Shown here in pieces: positions 56,545-64,000 of a stretch of 64,000 nucleotides of DNA. The translations under genes and the position numbers were made by a program. The first letter of the stretch is position 1, and the number at the start of each line of letters is the position of its first letter. The DNA is from Takakia lepidozioides (Eukaryota; Streptophyta; Takakiopsida; Takakiales; Takakiaceae). The stretch is taken from the NCBI GenBank assembly GCA_030704615.1, contig CM060734.1:63442042-63506041 (forward strand), given 5' to 3'. The notes beneath the pieces are model-generated. The model made no database searches, had not been told where the DNA came from, and saw only the letters and a list, made by a program, of their open reading frames with translations.

Positions 56545-59169
56545 TCACTTTTTTGCACTTTGCACCATCATCCTACCTGCCAGCTGTGGCATGGATGTTT
56601 TATAGCAACACATAGTCGCAGTGTCCTGTTCATCCCACTTGAGAATAGATGTTGTCGCACGTTCAGCCATCTCCACATTGCAATGGATTCTGCAAGCACC
56701 GAGCAAGGCCCTCCAAACCACAGCATCTGGTTTCATTGGCATTTTGTTAATGAAGTCTTCTGCCTCATCCAACAGCCCTGCACGGCCAAGAAGATCCACT
56801 ATGGAGCCAAAATGCTCCACTGCAGGAGTGATGCCATGATCTTGACTCATGGAGTCAAAGTAGTATTTGCCTTCATCCACTAGGCCGGCATGGCTACATG
56901 CAGAGAGAACACTTAGAAAAGTGATACTGTCCAGCTTCAAGCCTTCCACTTGCATTTCTTCCAAAAGTTGCAGGGCTTCCATATCGTAACCATGCTGGGC
57001 ATATCCTGCAATCATTGCGTTCCAGGATGCCACATCTCGTTCAGCCATACTGTCGAACACTCCCTTTGCATCCTTGATGCACCCACATTTGACATACATG
57101 TCCACCAGGGCAGTGTTCAGAATGACGTCTGGTACAATTCCAGCTTTGATAATGTCACCATGGACCTCATTGACCTTTTCCAGGGCTGCCAGGCTCGCGC
57201 ACGCGTTGCAAATGCAAACGAATGTGATTTGGTTGGGCTTCACCCCTTCCCGCATCATTTGCTCATAAGCCTCCAAAGCCTCCATCCCGCGCCCATGCTG
57301 TGCATATCCTGCGATCATCGCGTTCCACGACACCACATTGCGATCAGCCATATGGTCAAACACTCCCTTTGCATCCTTGATGCACCCACATTTGGCATAC
57401 ATGTCCACCAGGGTATTGTTCAGAATGACATCTGGTACAATTCCCGCTTTGATGATGTCACCATGTACCTCTTTGCCCTTTTCCAGGGCTGCCAGGCTCG
57501 CGCACGCATTGCAAACACTAACGAATGTGACCCGGTTGGGCTTCACCCCTTCACGCATCATTTGTTCATATGTCTCCAAAGCCTCCATCCCACACCCATG
57601 CTGGGCATACCCTGCGATCATCCCGCTCCAGGACACCACATCTCGATTGGCCATATGATCAAACACTCCCTTTGCATCCTCGATGCTCCCACATTTGGCA
57701 TACATGTCCACAAGCGTATTGTTCAGAATGACATCTGGCACAATTCCTGCTTTGATGATATCACCATGGACCTCATTGCCCTTTTCCAGGGCTGCCAGGC
57801 TCGCACACGCATTGCAAATGCAAACAAACGTAATGTGGTCGGGCTTCACCCCTTCCATCATCATTTGCTCATAGGTCTCCAAAGCCTCCATCCCGCGCCC
57901 ATGCTGTGCATATCCTGCGATCAGCGTGTTCCACGACACCACATTGCGTTCAGCCATATTGTCAAACACTCCCTTGGCATCCTCAATACACCCACATTTA
58001 GCATACATGTCCACCAGGGCAGAGTTCAGAATGACATCTGGTACAATTCCAGCTTTAACAATGTCACCATGGACCTCTTTGCCCTTTTCCAGGGCTGCGA
58101 GGCTCGCGCACACATTGCAAACGCAAATGAAAGTGACCTGGTTGGGCTTCACCCCTTGCCGCATCATTTGCTCATACGTCTCCACAGCCTCAATCCCACA
58201 TCTATGCTGGGCATATCCTGCGATCATCGCACTCCAGGACACCAAATTTCGTTCGCCCATATTGTCGAACACTCCCTTTGCATCCTCGATGCTCCCGCCT
58301 TTGGAATACATGTCCACCAAGGTATTGTTCAGAATGACATCTGGTACAATTCCAGCTTTGATCATGTCACTGTGGACCTCTTTGCCCTTTTCCAGGGCTG
58401 CCAGCCTAGCACACGCATTGCAAACGCAAACGAATGTGACTCGGTTGGGCTTCACCCCTTCCCGCAACATTTGCTCATATGTCTCCAAAGCATTCCTACC
58501 ATACCCATGCTTGGTAAATCCTGCCATCATCGCATTCCACGACACCACATCTCGTTTGGCCATATGTTTGAACACTCCCTTTGCATCCTCGATGCTGCCA
58601 CATTTGGCATACATGTTCACCAGGGCAGTATTTAGAATGACATCTGGTACAATTCCTGCTTTGATGATGTCACCATGGACCTCTTTGCCCTTTTCCAGGG
58701 CTGCAAGGCTTGCACACGCATGGCTAACGCAAACGAATGTGACCCGGTCCGGCTTCAGACCTTTCCGCATCATTTGCTCGTATGTCTCCAAGGCATTCTT
58801 ACCACACCCATGCTTGTTAAATCCTGCCATCATAATATTCCATGTGATCAAACTGCGTTCAGGCATTTTGTTGAACACTTGGTGTGCATTCACAATGCTT
58901 CCGCACTTAACATACATGTTGACAAGGGTGTTGTGTAGGAAAACGTTTGGCTTAAATCCGCTTTGGATGATGTGAGCATGCACCCGCTTTCCGGCTTCCA
59001 GGCTTTTCATCTTAATGCACTTATGCAAGAGGCAGACATAAGTATCTGAATCTGCTGAAATGCCTCCTTCGTTCAAAATTTGTAGAGCCTCTTTCAGTAG
59101 CCCTGCCTCACAGAGCATCCTCACATACCCAGAGGTGCCAGAAGAGGAATTGTGGTGCTTGAAATCCAA
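56545..59169 (-). CDS. PLS-class pentatricopeptide repeat protein
   Basis: Single-exon 874-codon frame. Residues 41-114 are ordinary PPR motifs. Residues 115-720 are six consecutive 101-residue P-L-S triplets of very high mutual identity (AGYAQHGRGMEALETYEQMM; CNACASLAALEKGKEVHGDI; LVDMYAKCGSIEDAKGVFDH). A final P-L-S set and the start of an E motif follow (VVWRALLGACRIHCNVEMAE). PPR proteins bind organellar RNA, one base per motif; those with E domains act in C-to-U editing. No transit peptide is obvious before residue 20. A one-base loss near codon 852 shifts the frame, and the true E-domain frame then has TAA and TAG, so the C-terminus is lost. This may be a recent pseudogene or a truncated functional protein. 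Confidence 0.8.
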   Translation of the reverse strand: MDFKHHNSSSGTSGYVRMLCEAGLLKEALQILNEGGISADSDTYVCLLHKCIKMKSLEAGKRVHAHIIQSGFKPNVFLHNTLVNMYVKCGSIVNAHQVFNKMPERSLITWNIMMAGFNKHGCGKNALETYEQMMRKGLKPDRVTFVCVSHACASLAALEKGKEVHGDIIKAGIVPDVILNTALVNMYAKCGSIEDAKGVFKHMAKRDVVSWNAMMAGFTKHGYGRNALETYEQMLREGVKPNRVTFVCVCNACARLAALEKGKEVHSDMIKAGIVPDVILNNTLVDMYSKGGSIEDAKGVFDNMGERNLVSWSAMIAGYAQHRCGIEAVETYEQMMRQGVKPNQVTFICVCNVCASLAALEKGKEVHGDIVKAGIVPDVILNSALVDMYAKCGCIEDAKGVFDNMAERNVVSWNTLIAGYAQHGRGMEALETYEQMMMEGVKPDHITFVCICNACASLAALEKGNEVHGDIIKAGIVPDVILNNTLVDMYAKCGSIEDAKGVFDHMANRDVVSWSGMIAGYAQHGCGMEALETYEQMMREGVKPNRVTFVSVCNACASLAALEKGKEVHGDIIKAGIVPDVILNNTLVDMYAKCGCIKDAKGVFDHMADRNVVSWNAMIAGYAQHGRGMEALEAYEQMMREGVKPNQITFVCICNACASLAALEKVNEVHGDIIKAGIVPDVILNTALVDMYVKCGCIKDAKGVFDSMAERDVASWNAMIAGYAQHGYDMEALQLLEEMQVEGLKLDSITFLSVLSACSHAGLVDEGKYYFDSMSQDHGITPAVEHFGSIVDLLGRAGLLDEAEDFINKMPMKPDAVVWRALLGACRIHCNVEMAERATTSILKWDEQDTATMCCYKTSMPQLAGRMMVQSAKK
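57010..58827 (-). repeat. Six 303-bp tandem coding repeats
   Basis: Six head-to-tail units of exactly 303 bp encode the PLS triplets of the PPR gene. Near-perfect conservation at base level, including long identical runs such as TGTACCTCTTTGCCC-type text, points to recent unequal exchange or gene conversion. Long antisense frames across this region are by-products of the repetition. Confidence 0.85.
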
Positions 59170-59884
59170 CCCTCTTGGATGAATCTGGACCCACAGTCTA
59201 TCCCTGCTCCTTCAGCTATCCCTGCCTTTGCACAAACCATGTATAGATCCTTGCTTTGCTGCTAGCAGCTGACAGTGACAGTTCTAGCAAACACCCCAAC
59301 CTAACACATCGTAGCAAGAACCTATCACACTAGTTCCTATGCTGAATTGCTCCCAAAACCCTAAACTAAAGAAGTTGCACTGGGGAGAGAGAGGATGACA
59401 ATTTCCAACAAAGCTTTTGATTGATCTTGTTGTCTGCTTCTCTATATAATCTAACAGGCATTCACCTTTTTGCCTTGATTGCCCCACCATTGACTGGGGT
59501 CTGAAAAATATTCCTTCCAAAGCTTCTCTTCTGTTTTGGATACTTCCTGTTGCCACATCGGCAGTAACATGTCAAAATCACTCCAAACCACCATAGATCC
59601 ACCCAACTAGGTCACTTGCAGAATTCAACAAGAAAAACTAGGGACGACTCTGATAAGAGAGCAAAATAGGTCGAAATGTGTTGTAGAAGGTGCCCTCACC
59701 ACATTGTCCTTGACCATGTGTCATGTAAGCAGCTAGCTTTTCTTTCACCCACGGACGATTCAACCAACCATCAACCCAAACGGACCTCTTGTCTGTGCTG
59801 CCTGTCTATAGTTGGGTGATCTCGGATTGGTCTGTGAGAACCACCACCATGCAGCTGAGCAGCCATGGATTTAAACGCGGTCTC
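59170..59884. other. PPR upstream region; no gene seen
   Basis: Contains the 5' leader and promoter of the PPR gene. No conserved coding signal. Confidence 0.4.
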
Positions 59885-60497
59885 CTAAGACCAAGCTGAC
59901 CCTCCCAAGTACCTTGTAAACACCAAGGAAAAATACCAAATCATGATACCACAGAGCCCACACTTTAAGGATAGACAGACGTCTTCACATCGTACATTAA
60001 GAAAGCCACACCTTGCAATTGCGGTTGTCCCCTTGTGAAGGGTCTTTAAAGAACTCATGCGAGGGCTGCTCCATGCTCGAAAATAGACCTTCGTGGCCGA
60101 AACTCCAACAACATCAACATTTTGACAAGGTCCTTTAAGGCAACAGTCATGCAAGTCACTTTGGACTCCATTGGACTCTACAAAATGAAGTATAAATGAA
60201 CAAGCGTAGTCTGCAGTCTGGAGATTTTGGAGAGGTCTGAGAAGACGACAAGGGAGCAGCTTAGCAGCCACAGTCTCAACATCCCAAGTACCTTGCAAAC
60301 TCAGGGAAAAGACCTTTGCGCATTTCATGCCCTGCTCGGGAAGAACAACCTCTGCTACGGACAGTAAAAGCAGCCTTTACAGAGGAAAGCGAGATTCCGA
60401 CCTCACTCAACAACTAGGTCATCCACACAGTAGGATGATGCCAGAGCTCAGTTAAACTCCCTCAGACTCCTTCACGGCCTATATGAAGAAAACTTAC

Positions 60498-60980
60498 CTT
60501 GTCAACGCTACTGTCCCACCATTGTGACGGGTCTTTAAGGAAATCTTGCCAGCGCTGTTCCATGCTCCAGCGTTGAACTGCACGCCAATCATCAGTCTTG
60601 CCTATCGATCCGTGCGCTTTCTTGGTTCTTTGCTCAGAGTACATTCGTTTCTCCTGAATTGCGCAAAACACAATTCCGAGCCTGGATCCGATGGCGCAGA
60701 CATACAACACACCGACCCCAGAAAAGGAAACCGCGAAGTGTTTCGTGATATCGCCTAACTTGAATGGCATCCCTGAAGGCGCCATGGCCACCATTGCCAA
60801 AAGGGAAGCGGCTTTCAGCTCCCCAGCCCACCCCTTCAATCCGCTGCATGATGCGAGGCCTCTCGCATGACCGAAGCGAGACGATAGGGCCTTGAGTGTG
60901 GAGAGGGCATGTGCGTGCAGGAGACGCGGAAGACGGTGAGTGAGGAAGCTGCAGAAAGGTATGGTATGGTATGCAAGCAA
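60498..60980 (-). CDS. First exon of an OSB-like PDF-motif gene or its remnant
   Basis: The 161-codon frame has a basic, Ser/Leu-rich N-terminus suited to an organellar presequence (FLTHRLPRLLHAHALSTLKA) and ends RWQDFLKDPSQWWDSSVDK before a good donor (AAG/GTAAGT at 60497). W-x2-F-x4-P-x2-WWD resembles the PDF motif of plant organellar single-stranded-DNA-binding (OSB) proteins. A degenerate second copy, SHEFFKDPSQGDNRNCK, lies at about 60020-60080, again before a GT. The SSB-like domain of true OSB proteins is not visible, and frames between the copies contain stops. OSB proteins bind ssDNA in mitochondria or plastids. Assignment is tentative. Confidence 0.35.
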
Positions 60981-61253
60981 CAGCAGGCGCTCTACGAGTC
61001 TACAGCCTACTCTCCCTAAATGTTCCCTTCACATCTGTTAATTGTTAACCTCTTTATAGTAACCTTGCATAGCTTTATAAAAAGACCCAAGTGGGGTGAC
61101 TGTACAAATGGGTAGAGGGAGAGCCGGTGATGTGGGTATCATCAGCAATAGAAGGAAACATACAAGATTGGAAGGCTTGCGCAGATGAGCGAAGGGCTCG
61201 GAAGTGGGCAAAAGCAAAAAGAGGTCCCCCTAATGGATCGCCCTGACACGTTT

Positions 61254-61703
61254 CTACTTCTGAATAATAGTAAGATCTCCGGTACGGATGTGATGACTGT
61301 AAAACAAAGGGATGGAGGTAGCATAAAACAATCTCACAAAGGGAATGAGTTGATGGCGTGCGCTACCGGCTAATCGCAGTTCCTGAAATATTGCTGATCT
61401 GGACACCGTGTTGAAGGCGTTGGTCACATCCACTTGAAGGACGACCCAGTATGGATGAAGGTCAAGGGAAGCCCCAATCCCATATACCACCGCTTCACAA
61501 CCTCCCGGGGTAACGATCCCAAACTGATGTGGAGAGAAGTGAGAAGAAAAGACCTCTCGAAACTGTATGCAGACAGAGCGGCCCACCAAGCGATACAGAA
61601 CCTCCCCCACTGCAATAGGACGAATCTCATCTGTGTTCTTAGACATGGCCAAGAGCCATGCTACTCCAAGCAAACGTGCTACTGAGGTAGGTATATGTCC
61701 CAT
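61254..61703 (-). pseudogene. Non-LTR retrotransposon reverse-transcriptase fragment
   Basis: The 149-codon frame contains IRPIAVGEVLYRLVGRSVC, FGIVTPGGCEAVVYGI and VVLQVDVTNAFNTVSRSAIF. The last holds the first catalytic Asp and the NAF(N) signature of non-LTR reverse transcriptases. The second catalytic block (YxDD) is absent. It is truncated at both ends and adjoins the Ty3 fragment. Confidence 0.65.
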
Positions 61704-61798
61704 TGCAATGAAGGAGCAAATGTCTCCTGGTAGCTTGGTCTACCTAACTTCTTGGTTGTGATATGTATCTTGTGCTTATCTTTGTGCACAGTAAATAA

Positions 61799-63117
61799 TT
61801 AGGAATTCCAGTCATGAAATACCCTGGCATGTTTCAGCCATGGTCGTCCTAGTAATAAAGAATAAGCTTCCATGACATCATCTATCTTAAGTATAGTCAC
61901 TGTGATTTTAAAAATCATTTTCTGAATCTGTATCTTCACTCCTCTTATCAAATCCAATGGTTGTACATTTCTTTGGTCTGCCATTGTTACTGTGAATTGG
62001 GCTGGTTTCATGCTACTGAGACCTAGCTTCTGTCTTAGCTGGTCAGTCATGATATTCACTCCTGATCCTCCATCAATTAGTACATCTGTCAAGATGATAC
62101 TTCCAATTTTCAATTGAATTACTGGCATGGAATCATCAAAATCCATGACAGTTTCTTTGCCCTTCTGGCTTCACATTATAACTTGTCACTTTGTTGTTCA
62201 GGTCTGTACTTCCTGTTACTTGAGCAATCTGATTGATTGCCTGATGCAGCATGTGCCTACAGTGGGGTGCTACAGCCAGCAGTTGCCCAATTGTTATCTT
62301 TGCTTTTGACTGGCATATTATTTCAGCCAATGCCCCTAAAGTCAGCATTTAGCACCTGTGAAGCATCATGCTTCATTGTTTCCTCATCTTCATCTTCTTC
62401 TTCAGAGTCTGATGACTCTGCTATAGGGATCTTTGTATCTTTCTACATTTCTCTTATAGTTTCTGCTACTTCCTTGTGTAGTTCATTCTCTTCCCTCCAG
62501 GCCTCATCATCTTCAGGCATATCATGGTCATCATCATTGTCTTCTTCTTCCTCATCCACTGGGGGCAATTACTTAGACTTACTTCTGGTAACTATTCTGG
62601 TACTTATTTCTAGTACGAAACATGGCGTTACCATGTGAGCTGCCTGGGCCTTCATTTACAGGATTTCTCATCTCATTCTAATGTCGCATCCACAATGGAC
62701 ATGTTGCTTTGCGATGTCCTGGTTGGTTACAATAGTAACACAGTTCTTCACCAGTGGGTCCTCGCCCTTGGTCCATTCTGGGATTATTTCTATAATCGTG
62801 ATTCCCTTGTTGGTAATTCCCCCTTGGATTACCCTGATAGTTGCCTCTGGGATTGCCTTGGTAATTCCCTCTTGGATTACCCCTTCCTGCCATGTCTGCA
62901 TTGTTATATCCACTAGGTCTTCCATAGTTACCATGGTCATTGTTCCTTCTTGGCTGGGGCCGCACCTGATGCACTCCCACCTACCTATTCTTCCTTGTTG
63001 CTGTCTTTCTGTTGTAGTAACAAATAGCACAGTGTTTCTCCTTCTTTTGCATTCAGCTGTGGTATGGCCTTGAATCCTCTCGACGGCTCTCTCTGCCTCT
63101 TTATAACATAGCTTCAT
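61799..63117 (-). pseudogene. Ty3/gypsy gag zinc knuckle and protease fragment
   Basis: Read leftward: a zinc knuckle (CYYCNQPGHRKATCPLW) preceded by NPRGNYQG repeats (62980-62678); an acidic linker; an Ile/Gln-rich region (KITIGQLLAVAPHCRHMLHQ); and a retropepsin with DVLIDGGSGVNIM and AYSLLLGRPWLKHARV (62146-61799). Catalytic D-G-G-S-G is the usual plant Ty3 form. One frame change near 62150 separates linker and protease. Reverse transcriptase and beyond are missing. This family differs from the methyltransferase-bearing one. Confidence 0.7.
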
Positions 63118-64000
63118 CTCCTCCCACCTTGCTCTATAGTAGCCTCATCTTTAGTTTGAAGCCATGAATCATGAAGACAAATTATCTTCAATAGGTGCAT
63201 GACATATGTGCAAATCATTTTTCCTAAACTTGCCTACATGACCTTCACAATAATAAAATTTGTAAGCCTTCACGGCCCCATCGGTGGTCATTTTTTTCAC
63301 CATCTGCAATCTATTTTTGAGGGCCTCCATCCCCTCTTAATTTTTTTTTTAAAAAAAAAATCTAAAGAGCAAGTGTTGCCAGAAAACCTCTTTCCGAAGC
63401 CTCCATGACCATGTGTGCAGTACTTTCGACAAGAAATCCTGAACAAAGAAAGAGAGGGATACACATGGTTTGATTTTGTACACTGTCAGGCTGCTACAGC
63501 CCGTCTTGTGGCTGGAGGTGGCTCTTGTTGACATGACATCTATGTAAGGGACGAAGAGGTGGACGAGAGCCACAGTTTAGTGTTTTGTTCAATCGATTGT
63601 CTGCAACCGACCTTATTAATGTAGAGCAGGAATAGGGTGCCATAGTGCCACATGACGTTATCACTATCATTTGTTTTAAAGCTGTCTGGACTGTCCAATT
63701 TTTTTAAAAATAAATAAGAAAAATAAGAAAAACATTATCTGTGCCATGTCATCATCGCCACATTTTGGAGGCCACATCATCAACGTACACTCTTGAAACT
63801 GCCGAGATTGCCCGAAAAGAAACTATAATATTTCTCTTCTATCTACATTAAAAAAAAGAAACATGGGACAAAGGCCATGGAGAAATTTATTAAATGGAAT
63901 ACGTAAATATTACACCACTTCCAAATATAACTTTGATTTCGTGATAAGCACGTTTCAATTTACTAATACTTTACGATAGTACAAATTTATATTGAGAAAA
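63118..64000. other. AT-rich right end; no gene seen
   Basis: Strongly AT-rich with an A/T homopolymer palindrome near 63339-63361. No conserved coding region. Confidence 0.45.

Noticed and set aside
56950-58975. Long plus-strand open frames (561 and 349 codons) with periodic His/Ile/Cys-rich sequence
   Set aside because: They are antisense to the PPR gene. The 303-bp repeat period keeps complementary frames open; the plus-strand sequences have no family features.
63339-63361. T-run/A-run palindrome as a transcription terminator
   Set aside because: It is a simple AT palindrome in AT-rich DNA without a neighbouring gene end; such terminators are not expected for plant nuclear genes.

Overview
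This window is nuclear DNA of a land plant, most likely a seed-free one (a fern is my best guess). The signs are a PLS-class PPR gene built from near-identical repeats, plant-type spliced genes (kinetochore NNF1, mitochondrial MAM33/p32, spliceosomal ZOP1), and a dense layer of decayed transposons of many classes. Species assignment is inference.

Layout. 1-9 kb: palindromic tandem repeats, a solo LTR-like unit (2290-2640), an unidentified minus-strand coding region (3.5-4.5 kb), an unidentified ORF (5.1-5.8 kb) and gene-poor DNA. 9-18 kb: two convergent gene blocks that may be one large DNA transposon. Rightward lie a coiled-coil/zinc-binding ORF and a Pro/Ser-rich ORF with a nuclear signal; leftward lies a broken DDE-type transposase. 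19.2-24.5 kb: a degenerate Ty3/gypsy retrotransposon whose polyprotein carries a C5-cytosine DNA methyltransferase domain between protease and reverse transcriptase. 24.6-27.3 kb: a second copy of the solo LTR in inverse orientation, then a Ty3 integrase ending in a PHD finger, then another Ty3 integrase. 27.6-34 kb: CACTA transposase pieces in both orientations around a SET-domain ORF, then a MULE remnant.

36-61 kb is the genic half. NNF1 (plus) and MAM33 (minus) converge. A 42-bp minisatellite, a DNA element with long inverted repeats and two TTAA-flanked piggyBac-like elements fill 41.9-45.9 kb. A two-exon gene for a 92-residue membrane protein and ZOP1 diverge from a shared 0.86-kb interval. 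An 874-codon PPR gene made of six 303-bp repeats and an OSB-like remnant follow. 61-63 kb holds non-LTR and Ty3 fragments.

The most notable signal is chromatin-modifying or chromatin-reading domains inside or beside mobile elements: a DNA methyltransferase in one Ty3 polyprotein, a PHD finger on a Ty3 integrase and a SET-domain ORF between CACTA halves. All three host reading frames are damaged, so these copies are fossils of what may be active families elsewhere in the genome.
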